NCBI GenBank assembly: GCA_030426685.1
Contig: JAUHYC010000029.1
Span: 1-49,665 of the forward strand
Reading direction: 5' to 3'
Source: Alphaproteobacteria bacterium
GTDB lineage: Bacteria > Pseudomonadota > Alphaproteobacteria > Rhodobacterales > Rhodobacteraceae
DNA: 49,665 nt
Made by a program: the position numbers and the translations under genes. The notes beneath the pieces were generated by a model. That model did not search any database, was not told the DNA's origin, and was given only the letters and a program-made list of their open reading frames with translations. Position 1 is the first letter of the stretch. Each line of letters begins with the position of its first letter. Below are positions 25,737 through 35,705 of this stretch, piece after piece.

Positions 25737-25756
25737 ATTTAACATAAACGTTAAAT
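25737..25756 (-). promoter_or_regulatory. Palindromic operator before the arsR-type gene
   Basis: Seven-bp arms ATTTAAC and GTTAAAT separated by 6 nt, ending 8 bp before the ATG at 25729. It is the only marked palindrome in the 42-bp spacer to serB and is strikingly A+T-rich. Autoregulation by the ArsR protein is inferred. Confidence 0.55.
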
Positions 25757-25771
25757 TAAGGAAACCCCGTG

Positions 25772-26650
25772 TTACGAAGACACAAACTCCGTTCGACTGT
25801 AACCCTGCAAATACAGCAGCGCGGTCAAGTCACCGTGGTTGATCCGCACATCACATTTCTCCGCAACCGAGGGTTTGGCATGCAGCGCCACGCCTGTCCC
25901 GGCCCGGCCAAGCATGCCCAGATCATTGGCCCCGTCACCCACAGCGATCACATCGGATTCCGCAATACCCAAACGGATCGAAATCTGTTCCAGCGCTTCG
26001 ATCTTGGCTTGCCGTCCCAAGATGGGGCGCTGCACATCACCGGTCAGCACCCCTGCATCGGCCAGCAAGGTATTGGCCCGGTTCTCATCAAACCCCAGTT
26101 GCGCGGCGACATGAGCGGTGAAGGCGGTAAACCCACCCGACACCAACGCGGCATACGCGCCGTTCGCCCGCATTGTGGTCAGCAGCTCTTTGCCACCCGG
26201 CATCAGCGTGATGCGCTCGTTCAGAACCTTGCCGATGACACTTTCATCTAGCCCTTTTAGCAGACCAACCCGTTCGGTCAGCGCACCTTCGAAATCCAGC
26301 TCACCATTCATCGCCCGCGCGGTGATGTCCTTGACCCTATCACCAACACCCGCCTCATCTGCCAGCTCATCGATGCATTCCTGCTGAATCATCGTGCTGT
26401 CCATATCGGCCAGCAGCATCTTTTTCCGGCGGCCTTCCAACGGTTGAACGATCAGGTCCACACCCATCTGTTGCAGATCCGCCCAGACATCCCAACGATT
26501 GTCGGGTACACTGGGCAGCGCGAACTCTGCCGCTTCATCCGGGCTGAGCCATGTCCCATCGCCCCCGCCCCACGCGTTGCGCAACGAATCCACCAACGCC
26601 TGATCCAGAGTCGGCGCGTTCGGGTTGGTCAGCAGGGTGGCAATGTACAT
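25772..26650 (-). CDS. serB: Phosphoserine phosphatase
   Basis: HAD-superfamily enzyme (292 residues) for the last step of serine synthesis. The catalytic nucleophile motif is LLADMDSTMIQQECIDELAD (DxDST), with the later ALVSGGFTAFTAHVA (motif II Ser), and the metal site VIAVGDGANDLGML (motif III/IV). The N-terminal 80 residues form an ACT-like regulatory region, as in other long SerB proteins. The other two pathway genes, serA and serC, lie 10 kb away. It is 73 bp after hutU on the same strand, so read-through from the hut operon is possible; a palindrome sits in between. Confidence 0.95.
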   Translation of the reverse strand: MYIATLLTNPNAPTLDQALVDSLRNAWGGGDGTWLSPDEAAEFALPSVPDNRWDVWADLQQMGVDLIVQPLEGRRKKMLLADMDSTMIQQECIDELADEAGVGDRVKDITARAMNGELDFEGALTERVGLLKGLDESVIGKVLNERITLMPGGKELLTTMRANGAYAALVSGGFTAFTAHVAAQLGFDENRANTLLADAGVLTGDVQRPILGRQAKIEALEQISIRLGIAESDVIAVGDGANDLGMLGRAGTGVALHAKPSVAEKCDVRINHGDLTALLYLQGYSRTEFVSS

Positions 26651-26670
26651 CTTTGATCTCCGGCTCGCTT

Positions 26671-26690
26671 ACCTGCGAGATATCGCAGGT
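26671..26690. promoter_or_regulatory. Palindrome between hutU and serB
   Basis: Perfect 8-bp arms ACCTGCGA/TCGCAGGT with a 4-nt loop (GATA), 21 bp upstream of the serB ATG and 34 bp after the hutU stop. No T-run follows on the minus strand, so it is more likely an operator, or a weak terminator/processing hairpin, than an intrinsic terminator. Confidence 0.4.
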
Positions 26691-26723
26691 GCAGCATTTT
26701 CGCCAGAGACAGTTTGATGCGGG

Positions 26724-28406
26724 TCAGCCCAGAATGCCCGGAAGGCGCAGCCCATGTTCGCGGGCGCAGTCCTTGGCAATCTCGTATCCCGCATCCGCGT
26801 GACGCCAGACACCCGAGGCCGGATCGTTCCACAACACCCGTTCCAATCGCCTTGCGGCGTCTTCGGTCCCGTCCGCGCAGATCACGACGCCTGCGTGCTG
26901 GCTGAACCCCATGCCAACACCGCCGCCGTGATGCAACGACACCCAAGTCGCCCCGCTGGCGGTATTGATCAGCGCATTCAGCAGCGGCCAGTCCGACACA
27001 GCGTCCGACCCATCCAGCATCGCCTCGGTCTCGCGGTTGGGGCTGGCAACAGAACCACTGTCCAGATGATCACGCCCGATGACGACAGGTGCCTTCAGCT
27101 CACCATTGGCAACCATCTCATTGAAGGCCAGACCTGCGCGGTGCCGGTCGCCCAGCCCGATCCAGCAAATACGGGCGGGCAGACCCTGAAACGCGATGCG
27201 TTCCTGCGCCATGTCGAGCCAACGATGCAGGTGCTCGTTCTCAGGGAACAGCTCCTTCATCTTGGCGTCGGTCTTGTAGATATCTTCGGGGTCGCCCGAG
27301 AGGGCACACCAGCGGAAGGGACCGATGCCTTTGCAGAACAACGGGCGAATATAGGCCGGGACAAAGCCGGGGAAGTCAAACGCGTGCTCAAGCCCCTCGT
27401 CCAGCGCAACCTGCCGGATGTTGTTGCCGTAATCCAGCGTTGGAACCCCTGCGTTCCAAAAATCGACCATCGCCGCGACATGCTGTTTCATCGAGGCACG
27501 CGCAGCCTTTTCAACCGATTTAGGGTCTGTTTCACGCTTTTCACGCCACTCAGCCGTTGACCAGCCCAGCGGCAGATAGCCATTGATCGGATCGTGCGCG
27601 CTGGTCTGGTCGGTGACGATGTCAGGGCGCATGCCGCCTTCGGCCATGCGCCGGTGGATTTCAGGGAACACTTCAGCGGCATTGCCCAGCAGGCCCACGG
27701 ATTTCGCCTCGCCCGCTTTTGTCCAGCGATCGATCATCTCCAACGCCTCGTCCAGCGTCTCGGCCTTTTCGTCGAGGTATTTCGTCCGCAGACGGAAATC
27801 GATGCTGTCCGGGTTGCATTCGACCGCCAGACAGCACGCTCCGGCAAAAACGGCAGCCAGCGGCTGCGCCCCGCCCATACCGCCGAGTCCCCCGGTCAGA
27901 ATCCATTTGCCGGTCAGATCACCGCCATAGTGCTGACGCCCGGCCTCGGCAAAGGTCTCATACGTACCCTGAACAATGCCCTGAGTGCCGATATAGATCC
28001 ACGAGCCAGCCGTCATCTGGCCGTACATCATCAGGCCTTTCCTATCGAGCTCGTTGAAGTGATCCCACGTTGCCCAATGCGGCACCAGGTTCGAGTTGGC
28101 GATCAGCACACGCGGCGCGTCTTTGTGCGTGCGGATGATCGCAACCGGCTTGCCGGACTGGACGATCAGGGTTTCATCCGCTTCCAGATCCTTCAGGCCT
28201 GCGACGATCCGGTCAAAATCTTCCCATGTGCGCGCGGCCCGGCCAATCCCGCCATAGACCACCAGTTCATGTGGGTTCTCGGCCACATCCGGATGCAGGT
28301 TATTCATCAGCATCCGCAGCGGCGCCTCGGCAACCCAGCTTTTGGCATTCAGGTCCGGGCCGGTCGGTGGGTAAACATCACGGGTGTTCTTGCGAGGGTC
28401 GGTCAT
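26724..28406 (-). CDS. hutU: Urocanate hydratase
   Basis: NAD-dependent lyase (560 residues) that converts urocanate to 4-imidazolone-5-propanoate, step two of histidine catabolism. It uses tightly bound NAD+ as an electrophile. Visible family segments include [21 protein letters not shown] (NAD-binding, quoted in part as [14 protein letters not shown]), [33 protein letters not shown] and [15 protein letters not shown]. The catalytic Tyr/Cys region near YKTDAK is present. It is the last hut gene of the minus-strand operon and overlaps hutG by 4 bp. Confidence 0.97.
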   Translation of the reverse strand: MTDPRKNTRDVYPPTGPDLNAKSWVAEAPLRMLMNNLHPDVAENPHELVVYGGIGRAARTWEDFDRIVAGLKDLEADETLIVQSGKPVAIIRTHKDAPRVLIANSNLVPHWATWDHFNELDRKGLMMYGQMTAGSWIYIGTQGIVQGTYETFAEAGRQHYGGDLTGKWILTGGLGGMGGAQPLAAVFAGACCLAVECNPDSIDFRLRTKYLDEKAETLDEALEMIDRWTKAGEAKSVGLLGNAAEVFPEIHRRMAEGGMRPDIVTDQTSAHDPINGYLPLGWSTAEWREKRETDPKSVEKAARASMKQHVAAMVDFWNAGVPTLDYGNNIRQVALDEGLEHAFDFPGFVPAYIRPLFCKGIGPFRWCALSGDPEDIYKTDAKMKELFPENEHLHRWLDMAQERIAFQGLPARICWIGLGDRHRAGLAFNEMVANGELKAPVVIGRDHLDSGSVASPNRETEAMLDGSDAVSDWPLLNALINTASGATWVSLHHGGGVGMGFSQHAGVVICADGTEDAARRLERVLWNDPASGVWRHADAGYEIAKDCAREHGLRLPGILG

Positions 28407-29203
28407 GGCGTAAGCTCCAATGCAGTGTCTTGGATGGCGTCCAAAATATCGCGCAACCAGTGGCGCAGACGGCTGGCCTTGGCCGGGTCATATGCCCATG
28501 GCGCGGCCTCGGCGGTCAGATAGGTCGATTGTGCCAGTTCCATCTGAACGGCATGCAGCCCAGCAGCCGGACGGCCATAATGGCGCGTGGTCCAACCACC
28601 TCGAAACCGGCCATTCAGTACGGTGCTGTACGGCGACGAGGTGGCGAATTCATGTGTAATAGACTCGATATCTGGTGCGCAGGTCACGCCACCATCAGTT
28701 CCGATATTCATGTCCGGTAGGGTGCCTTCGAACAGAAACGGAATAACGCTGCGGATCGAATGACAATCAAACAGCACCGCAAAGCCATGCTTTTCCCGGA
28801 CGCGCTGCAACTCACTTTCCAGCGCGGCATGATAGGGTGCGTGGTAGGTTTGGCGGCGGTGTTCGATCTCATCCGACGACGGTTCCTGTCCTTCCTGCCA
28901 GATCGCCTGTCCATCGAAATCCGTCAGTGGTACCAGCGTCGTCGTGTTTTGCCCGGGATAAAGCGATACGCCCGCCGGATCGCGGTTGCAGTCAATCACA
29001 TAGCGATGGATGTGGGACTGCACGACAGTCATATCCGGCAAAAGCCCTTCATAGAGCCTGTTAATGTGCCAATCGGTGTCTTTCAGCGTCTTGCCGTTTG
29101 CATTCAGGCGTGCAGTGATTTCAGCTGGCACATGAGTGCCTCCATGGGGTTGCCCCAAGACAATCGGGCCGCTGCCCCGATGCACGTCGAACACTTGCAT
29201 CAC
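28403..29203 (-). CDS. hutG: N-formylglutamate deformylase
   Basis: Metallohydrolase (266 residues) that splits N-formyl-L-glutamate into glutamate and formate. The family signature HGGTHVP and [20 protein letters not shown] are at the N-terminus; [17 protein letters not shown] carries further metal and substrate contacts. With hutF nearby, this marks the five-step route in which formimidoylglutamate is first deaminated. Two consecutive ATGs (29203 and 29200) begin it, in a 4-bp overlap with the hutH stop. It also overlaps hutU by 4 bp. Confidence 0.96.
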   Translation of the reverse strand: MMQVFDVHRGSGPIVLGQPHGGTHVPAEITARLNANGKTLKDTDWHINRLYEGLLPDMTVVQSHIHRYVIDCNRDPAGVSLYPGQNTTTLVPLTDFDGQAIWQEGQEPSSDEIEHRRQTYHAPYHAALESELQRVREKHGFAVLFDCHSIRSVIPFLFEGTLPDMNIGTDGGVTCAPDIESITHEFATSSPYSTVLNGRFRGGWTTRHYGRPAAGLHAVQMELAQSTYLTAEAAPWAYDPAKASRLRHWLRDILDAIQDTALELTP

Positions 29204-30735
29204 GCCAACTCCGGCATCGGGACATCCAGGGCTTCCAGCACGGCGCCATCGGCGATCAACCGACGGGCCTGCTCCAGATCGGGTGCGAGGTACCGATCCT
29301 CAGCCAATGAGGGGATGTCTGCACGCAAGCACGCGATCGCGCGTTGCAGGGGCAGGCTTGTGGTCAGTGGCGCGCGGAACTCGATCCCTTGGGCCGCGCA
29401 GAGCAGTTCAATCCCGAGAATATAGTTCAGATTCTCAACCATCCGGGACAGTCGCCGCGCACCATGCGCGGCCATTGACACGTGATCTTCCTGATTGGCC
29501 GAGGTCGGCGTGCTGTCGGTGACGCAGGGATTGGCCAGATGCTTGTTCTCACTCATCAGCGCGGCGGTTGTGACCTCGGCAATCATCAGGCCCGAGTTCA
29601 GCCCGGGCTCGGGTGTCAGAAAGGGTGGCAGATCAAAGCTGAGCGTCGGATCGACCATCAGAGCAATCCGCCGTTGGGCAATCGCGCCAATCTCGGACAG
29701 GGCCAGCGCGATCATATCGGCGGCAAAACCCACCGGTTCGGCATGAAAGTTGCCGCCAGAGACAATCGCTTGGGGATCAGACAGGACCAGAGGGTTGTCG
29801 GTGGCCGCGTTCGCCTCAACCTCGAGCGTTGCGGCGGCCTGCCGGATTACATCCATCGCCGCACCCGTCACCTGCGGCTGGCAGCGAATGCAATATGGAT
29901 CCTGCACCCGCGTATCGCCATCGCGGTGGCTTTCGCGAATCTCCGACCCTTCGAGCGCGGCCCGCATCGCTGCGGCGGCCTCAATTTGTCCGTGATGGCC
30001 GCGCAGAGCGTGAATTTCCGGCTGCAAGGGTGCGGTCGATCCCATGATTGCATCGGTAGACAGGGCAGAAACCGCCAGCGCGTTCTGAGCTGCGCGCCAC
30101 CCCTCGAACAGACCGGCCAAGGCATAGGCGGTTGAAAACTGTGTGCCATTGATAAAGGCCAGACCCTCTTTTGGGCCCAGCTGAATCGGCTCTAACTCTG
30201 CCTTTTTCAGAGCATCCGCGCCTGGCAATACCACGCCGTCCACTTCGGCCTCGCCCGCGCCAATCACCACCGCAGTCATATGGGCCAGCGGTGCCAGATC
30301 GCCGGAAGCGCCCACTGAGCCTTGCGCCGGGATCACTGGAGTTACACCGCGCGCCAACATCTGTTGCAGCAGTTCAACAAGCTGCCATCGCACCCCTGAC
30401 GCGCCGCGCCCGAACGACAGAAGCTTGAGCGACATCATGAGACGCGCCAGCCGTCGCGGAACGGCAGGCCCAACCCCGCAGCAATGGCTTAGGATCAGAT
30501 TGCGCTGCAGGGTCGACGTATCCTCGGCCGCGATCTTGTGACTGGCCAGTTTGCCGAAACCCGTGTTCACACCATAAACAGGCTCTGACCCCTGTGCGGC
30601 CTGCTCAATCCGCGCCGCCGCGGCCTCGACAGAGGACCGGCAGGAACCATCCAGAGATATCGCGGATTCGGTCCAGTATACCTTTTCAAGCTGCGCCAGC
30701 GAAACCCGGCCTGGGACCAGTGTCATGGACGTCAT
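29200..30735 (-). CDS. hutH: Histidine ammonia-lyase
   Basis: First enzyme of histidine breakdown (511 residues): histidine to urocanate and ammonia. The MIO prosthetic group forms from the Ala-Ser-Gly in [14 protein letters not shown]. The segments [12 protein letters not shown] near the N-terminus and [15 protein letters not shown] in the C-terminal half are also diagnostic. The start at 30735 is preferred over the longer frame because GGAGG lies 6 nt upstream; an ATG at 30726 is a close alternative. It starts inside the hutI stop codon and ends inside the hutG start. Confidence 0.97.
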   Translation of the reverse strand: MTSMTLVPGRVSLAQLEKVYWTESAISLDGSCRSSVEAAAARIEQAAQGSEPVYGVNTGFGKLASHKIAAEDTSTLQRNLILSHCCGVGPAVPRRLARLMMSLKLLSFGRGASGVRWQLVELLQQMLARGVTPVIPAQGSVGASGDLAPLAHMTAVVIGAGEAEVDGVVLPGADALKKAELEPIQLGPKEGLAFINGTQFSTAYALAGLFEGWRAAQNALAVSALSTDAIMGSTAPLQPEIHALRGHHGQIEAAAAMRAALEGSEIRESHRDGDTRVQDPYCIRCQPQVTGAAMDVIRQAAATLEVEANAATDNPLVLSDPQAIVSGGNFHAEPVGFAADMIALALSEIGAIAQRRIALMVDPTLSFDLPPFLTPEPGLNSGLMIAEVTTAALMSENKHLANPCVTDSTPTSANQEDHVSMAAHGARRLSRMVENLNYILGIELLCAAQGIEFRAPLTTSLPLQRAIACLRADIPSLAEDRYLAPDLEQARRLIADGAVLEALDVPMPELA

Positions 30736-31937
30736 TCCACACCTCCGAAAATACGTTTGTACAGGGGGTTGAAACCGATGCGATAGGCCAGCTCTGTCGG
30801 GTGGGTGACATCCCATATGGCGAGATCGGCACGCAATCCGGCGTCAATTGTGCCGGTATCACTCAGTCCCAATGCCCGTGCTGCATTGCAGGTCACGCCC
30901 GCCAGCGCCTCTTGCGGGGTCAGGCGGAACAGGGTGCAACCCATGTTCATGGTCAGCAACAGCGAGGTCAGCGGTGACGACCCCGGATTGCAATCCGTGG
31001 CCAAGGCAATCGGCACATTCTGCGCGCGCAATAGCTCTACCGGTGGCTGTTGGGTCTCATGCAGGGTGTAGAACGCGCCCGGCAACAGGACCGCGACGGT
31101 CCCAGACGATGCCATCCCCGCTACACCTTCGGCATCGAGATATTCGATGTGATCGGCGGACAAGGCGCCATAGGAGGCCGCCAGGCGGGCCCCGCCGAGA
31201 TTGGACAATTGCTCGGCATGCAGCTTGACCGGCAGTCCCAACTCTTGTGCCACTTTGAAAACACGTTCGATCTGTGCCGGGTTGAACGCTATGCCCTCGC
31301 AGAATCCGTCCACCGCGTCCACGAGGCCTTCTGCATGAGCCGCGCGCAGAGTCGGGATGCAGACGTCATCGATATAGGCATCGCCCCGCCCGGAATATTC
31401 GGGTGGTATCGCATGGGCGCCCAGAAAACTGGTCTTGACCCGAACCGGCCTTTCCTGCGCGATCCTGCGCGCGGCGCGCAACATGCGCAGCTCGGTTTCG
31501 GTATCCAACCCATAGCCGGACTTCACCTCGATGCACGAAACCCCCTCGGCCAGCAACGTATCCACACGCGGCAATGCCCCGGCCAGCAGATCCTGTTCTG
31601 ACGCCGCGCGCGTTCCGTTGACTGTTGACAGGATGCCACCCCCGGCGCGTGCGATTTCTTCGTATGTCGCACCGTTCAGGCGCATCTCGAACTCAACTGC
31701 GCGATTGCCGCCAAAGACCACATGGGTATGCGCATCGATCAGAGCGGGCGTAATCAGGCGATCACCAAAATCGACTTGCGGCCAATCAGTATAAGGGCTC
31801 GGAATCTCGGACTGCGGCCCGACCCAGACGATGCTGGACCCATCCATCGCCACCGCACCGTTTTCGATCATCCCATAGGGCTGCCCCACCTGCATCGTGG
31901 CGATGTGTTTGCTGCAAAAAACGGTTTTTTTCGTCAT
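30732..31937 (-). CDS. hutI: Imidazolonepropionase
   Basis: Zinc amidohydrolase (401 residues) that opens imidazolonepropionate to N-formimidoyl-L-glutamate. Typical residues are seen: the metal site [12 protein letters not shown], substrate loop [51 protein letters not shown] and [11 protein letters not shown]. It is the first gene of the operon hutI-hutH-hutG-hutU; transcription must begin in the 81-bp spacer shared with the divergent hutF. Each downstream junction is a 4-bp ATGA-type overlap. Confidence 0.96.
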   Translation of the reverse strand: MTKKTVFCSKHIATMQVGQPYGMIENGAVAMDGSSIVWVGPQSEIPSPYTDWPQVDFGDRLITPALIDAHTHVVFGGNRAVEFEMRLNGATYEEIARAGGGILSTVNGTRAASEQDLLAGALPRVDTLLAEGVSCIEVKSGYGLDTETELRMLRAARRIAQERPVRVKTSFLGAHAIPPEYSGRGDAYIDDVCIPTLRAAHAEGLVDAVDGFCEGIAFNPAQIERVFKVAQELGLPVKLHAEQLSNLGGARLAASYGALSADHIEYLDAEGVAGMASSGTVAVLLPGAFYTLHETQQPPVELLRAQNVPIALATDCNPGSSPLTSLLLTMNMGCTLFRLTPQEALAGVTCNAARALGLSDTGTIDAGLRADLAIWDVTHPTELAYRIGFNPLYKRIFGGVE

Positions 31938-32018
31938 GGCGATTCTTTAGGGCTCCCCCTCCACTTGGATTTTTCGTATACGTGTATTGAGTTAAAGTCT
32001 ACACAAATTGGAAATGCG
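31938..32018. promoter_or_regulatory. Divergent hutI/hutF control region with CGTATACG palindrome
   Basis: The only spacer of the hut locus that can hold promoters for both operons. It contains the palindrome CGTATACG at 31975-31982, roughly midway, in an A+T-rich context. HutC proteins of other bacteria bind TATA-centred palindromes in this position, so this is the best HutC operator candidate; that step is inference. I could not fix either promoter with confidence. Confidence 0.5.
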
Positions 32019-33374
32019 ATGGCGATTCACGCAAAAACCGCCTTGTTGGGCTCAAGTTGGGTGCAAGATCTGCGGGTTGAGATCGAGGACGGGCTGATAT
32101 CGGCACTGCACATGCAGACGGATGCACAACCCAATGATGTCTGTGTTGATATCCTGCTGCCGGCGCTAGCAAACCTGCACAGTCACGCGTTTCAGCGGGC
32201 CATGGCTGGTATGACCGAGGTGCGCGCCGCTGGACACGAAAGCTTCTGGACATGGCGCACCCTGATGTACCGCTTTCTGGATCGCCTCACCCCGGATCAG
32301 ATCGAAGCCATCGCCGCGCTCGTATTCATGGAGATGCAGGAAGCAGGATATGCCTCAGTCGGGGAATTCCACTATGTCCATCACCAGCCCGGTGGTGCGC
32401 GCTATGATCAGCTGTCGGAACTGAGCCAGCGCATCTTTGCCGCCGTGGACCAGACCGGAATCGGCCTTACGCATTTGCCGGTGCTTTACACCTATAGTGG
32501 CGTAAGACAGGAGCAACTGGCAGGCGGCCAGATGCGGTTCGGCAATGATGTGGACCAATTTCTGCGTCTGGCCAACGACTGCCGGACGCACCTGCCCCAC
32601 GTCGACAGCCGGATCGGTATCGCGCCGCATTCGCTGCGTGCAACTTCCCCCGCCGATTTGCAGCAGGTGCTGGCCCAATCCCCGCAAGGCCCTGTCCATA
32701 TCCACATTGCCGAACAACAGCAGGAGATTTCGGATGTCGAAGCTGCGCTGGGGCAACGCCCCGTGGCGTGGCTGCTGGATAATGCCGAGGTCGATGCGCG
32801 CTGGTGTCTGATCCACGCCACCCACATGACCGATGATGAAACCCGCGCACTTGCGGGGTCGGGTGCAGTTGCCGGGTTGTGTCCGATCACCGAGGCCAAT
32901 CTGGGGGACGGTATCTTCAACGGTGTCGTCTACATGGAAAACCACGGTGCGTTTGGTGTGGGGTCTGACTCGAATGTGCGCATCTCACTTCCCGAAGAGT
33001 TGCGGATGTTGGAATATTCGCAACGCCTGCGCGACAAGGCCCGTACCGTTCTTGTGCGGGGTGCTGGCTCGGTTGGACAGGCGCTTTATACCGGTGCGGC
33101 GCAAGGCGGTGCACAGGCCCTTGGACGCGCAGCCGGTGAGATCTCCGTTGGCAAACTGGCGGATCTGGTCGCGATTGACCGGGACCACCCGACGCTTTGC
33201 ACCCTGCGGGATGATCAGTTGCTGGATGGGCTCAGCTTTGCGGCGCCTGATGGGACGGTCACGGACCTCTGGTCAGCCGGACGCCATCAGGTACGTGCCG
33301 GACAGCACATCGACCGCAAGGCCATTCTGACTGCCTATCGCCGGGCAATGACTGACCTGCTGACGGGAATCTAA
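32019..33374 (+). CDS. hutF: Formimidoylglutamate deiminase
   Basis: Amidohydrolase (451 residues) that deaminates N-formimidoyl-L-glutamate to N-formyl-L-glutamate. The metal ligands appear in LPALANLHSHAFQRAMAG, VHIHIAEQQQEI, CLIHATHMTDDE and GVGSDSNVRISLPEELRMLEY, the last being the subtype motif for HutF. The ATG at 32019 is chosen over the long upstream frame, which runs through the hutI gene antisense; GGAA is just upstream. It precedes hutC by 27 bp and forms the divergent half of the hut locus. Confidence 0.95.
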   Translation: MAIHAKTALLGSSWVQDLRVEIEDGLISALHMQTDAQPNDVCVDILLPALANLHSHAFQRAMAGMTEVRAAGHESFWTWRTLMYRFLDRLTPDQIEAIAALVFMEMQEAGYASVGEFHYVHHQPGGARYDQLSELSQRIFAAVDQTGIGLTHLPVLYTYSGVRQEQLAGGQMRFGNDVDQFLRLANDCRTHLPHVDSRIGIAPHSLRATSPADLQQVLAQSPQGPVHIHIAEQQQEISDVEAALGQRPVAWLLDNAEVDARWCLIHATHMTDDETRALAGSGAVAGLCPITEANLGDGIFNGVVYMENHGAFGVGSDSNVRISLPEELRMLEYSQRLRDKARTVLVRGAGSVGQALYTGAAQGGAQALGRAAGEISVGKLADLVAIDRDHPTLCTLRDDQLLDGLSFAAPDGTVTDLWSAGRHQVRAGQHIDRKAILTAYRRAMTDLLTGI

Positions 33375-33401
33375 GCCAAAATCACCAATATCAGAGCCGA
33401 A

Positions 33402-34106
33402 ATGACACAGAACACCGAAACCACCAGCTACAAGGATATCAAGCGTACCGTGCTGCGCCGCATACGGTCGGGCGAGTGGCAGCCGGACACTCTGCTGCCG
33501 AACGAGCAGGACCTCGCGGTCGAGTTCTCCTGCACCCGCACCACGGTCAATCGGGCGCTGCGCGAACTGGCGGATGAAGGGTTTTTGGAACGCCGTCGAA
33601 AGGCCGGAACCCGCGTCCTGAGCGCACCGCACCGGCAGGCACGGTTCACCATCCCTCTGGTCCGGGATGAGGTCGAGGCCCTGGGTGGAACCTATCGCTA
33701 TGCGCTGGTCTCACAACAGTTTCTGCCCGCGCCTGAATGGTTGAGCGCCCGATTAGCCCTGCAGACCGGGCAAGCTGCGATGCATGTACGGTGCATGCAT
33801 TACTCGGGCAACACGCCCTTTCAGTTCGAGGATCGCTGGATCGTGGTCGACAGTGTCCCGCAGGTGAAAGACGCAGATTTCAGCGCCCTGGGACCCAATG
33901 ACTGGCTGGTTCAAACCGTTCCTTTCACGAATGTCGAGCTGACCTTTCTGGCCAGCCGCGCCGATGCTTCGGCGGCCGGGTTTCTGGACCTGCCTGAAGG
34001 CGAGCCGGTCTTTACCGCCGAGCGCATCACATGGCTGCAGGACAAGCCCGTGACCTTCGCCAAGATGTATTTTGCCGCCGGATACCGCATGACGACCCAA
34101 TTCTGA
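33402..34106 (+). CDS. hutC: Histidine utilisation repressor
   Basis: GntR-family repressor (234 residues) with an N-terminal winged helix (10-75, motif PNEQDLAVEFSCTRTTVNRALRELADEGFLER quoted in part as FSCTRTTVNRALREL) and a UTRA effector domain (about 90-230). Family relatives respond to urocanate and release the hut operators. It follows hutF and can be autoregulated from the hutI/hutF spacer. Strong linkage to the full hut gene set supports the name. Confidence 0.92.
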   Translation: MTQNTETTSYKDIKRTVLRRIRSGEWQPDTLLPNEQDLAVEFSCTRTTVNRALRELADEGFLERRRKAGTRVLSAPHRQARFTIPLVRDEVEALGGTYRYALVSQQFLPAPEWLSARLALQTGQAAMHVRCMHYSGNTPFQFEDRWIVVDSVPQVKDADFSALGPNDWLVQTVPFTNVELTFLASRADASAAGFLDLPEGEPVFTAERITWLQDKPVTFAKMYFAAGYRMTTQF

Positions 34107-34185
34107 TTTCCGGGCCTTTACGCTGCGCGATTTCCGATACAGATTCGGCTGCAACGGACAGGTGCAGAAATGAAGGAAGATCGGG

Positions 34186-35703
34186 ATGGGCAACCCGCTA
34201 TATGATCGTTTGTTTGGCATTCACGCGGGCAAGCAGACACCCTTTCTGCATTTGCCCGATGGCCGAAAGCTGACCCATGCCGATTTTCTGGATACCGCCG
34301 CCCGCATCGCCAACGCGCTGACCGGAATGGAGCTGGAGCCGGGTGATCGCGTTGCGGTGCAGGTCGAAAAATCCCCTGAGGCGTTGGCGCTTTACGCCGC
34401 CTGTGTGCAGGCTGGATTAATTTTTCTACCTTTGAACACGGGCTACACCACGCAAGAGCTGAGCTATTTCATCGAAAATAGTGGCGCAACGATGGTAGTA
34501 TGCGACGCTGCTGTTGAAGCTAGGCTTACCCCTCTGGCACAGGCACAAAATGCGCGGCTGGAGACCCTGAACGCAGATGGGTCCGGCAGCCTGATGCGCC
34601 GCTCGCTGGGAATGCTGCCCGCGTTTGAACCGGTACGCCGGTCCGAGGATGATTTGGCCGCGTTCCTATATACCTCCGGGACCACGGGACGCTCGAAAGG
34701 TGCGATGCTGACGCAGGCCAATCTGCTGTCCAACGCGGAAACGTTGGTCCAGGAATGGCGATTTACCGAAGATGACGTTCTGCTGCATGCGCTGCCGATC
34801 TTTCATACGCACGGGTTGTTTGTGGCGACCAATGTGGTGTTGGCTTCGGGGGGCTCAATGATCTTTCTGCCCCGGTTCGATCTGGACGATATGCTGCGCC
34901 TGATGCCACGGGTCACCACGATGATGGGGGTGCCAACCTTCTACACAAGGCTGCTGAGCGATGACCGTTTCAGTCGCGATCTGTCGCAACACATGCGGTT
35001 GTTTGTTTCAGGCTCTGCACCGCTTTTGGCCGACACACATGAACAGTTCGAGGCGCGCACCGGCCATCGCATTCTGGAACGCTATGGCATGACCGAAACC
35101 AACATGAATACCTCAAACCCCTATGATGGCGAACGCCGGGCGGGCACGGTCGGCCTGCCTCTGCCGGATGTGGAGTTGAAGGTCACCGACCCTGAAACCG
35201 GCGATACGCTGCCAGAAGGTGAGATCGGCATGATCGAGGTGCGCGGCCCGAATGTGTTTCAGGGCTATTGGCAGATGCCCGAGAAAACCGCCGCTGAACT
35301 GCGCGAGGACGGTTTTTTTATCACCGGTGATCTGGGGCGGGTTGATGCGGATGGCTATGTCCATATCATCGGGCGTGGCAAGGATCTGATCATCTCGGGC
35401 GGGTACAACATCTATCCCAAAGAGATCGAATTGCTGCTGGATGAACAGCCCGGCGTTCTGGAAAGTGCAGTGATTGGCGTGCCGCATCCGGATTTTGGCG
35501 AAACAGTGGTGGGCATTTTGGTTCCCGAGCCGGGTGAGACGCCGGATATCGCCACGATCGAGAGCGCAGTCGGTCAGGCATTGGCACGGTTTAAGCATCC
35601 GCGCCGGTTGATCCTGCTGGATGAACTGCCGCGCAATACAATGGGCAAGGTGCAAAAGAATGTCCTGAGGGACAGCTACAAAGATCTGTTCGCCCAGGGC
35701 TGA
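34186..35703 (+). CDS. matB: Malonyl-CoA synthetase
   Basis: Acyl-adenylate-forming ligase (505 residues) that activates malonate (or methylmalonate) to its CoA ester. The ATP loop is LYTSGTTGRSKGAML, the A5 motif is ERYGMTETNMNTSNPY, the hinge region is GDLGRVDADGYVHIIGRGKD, and the catalytic lysine is in PRNTMGKVQK. The ETNMN-type segment and HTHGLF are characteristic of MatB rather than of acyl-CoA ligases for fatty acids. No malonyl-CoA decarboxylase or dicarboxylate transporter gene is adjacent. It lies 79 bp after hutC. Confidence 0.85.
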   Translation: MGNPLYDRLFGIHAGKQTPFLHLPDGRKLTHADFLDTAARIANALTGMELEPGDRVAVQVEKSPEALALYAACVQAGLIFLPLNTGYTTQELSYFIENSGATMVVCDAAVEARLTPLAQAQNARLETLNADGSGSLMRRSLGMLPAFEPVRRSEDDLAAFLYTSGTTGRSKGAMLTQANLLSNAETLVQEWRFTEDDVLLHALPIFHTHGLFVATNVVLASGGSMIFLPRFDLDDMLRLMPRVTTMMGVPTFYTRLLSDDRFSRDLSQHMRLFVSGSAPLLADTHEQFEARTGHRILERYGMTETNMNTSNPYDGERRAGTVGLPLPDVELKVTDPETGDTLPEGEIGMIEVRGPNVFQGYWQMPEKTAAELREDGFFITGDLGRVDADGYVHIIGRGKDLIISGGYNIYPKEIELLLDEQPGVLESAVIGVPHPDFGETVVGILVPEPGETPDIATIESAVGQALARFKHPRRLILLDELPRNTMGKVQKNVLRDSYKDLFAQG

Positions 35704-35705
35704 GC

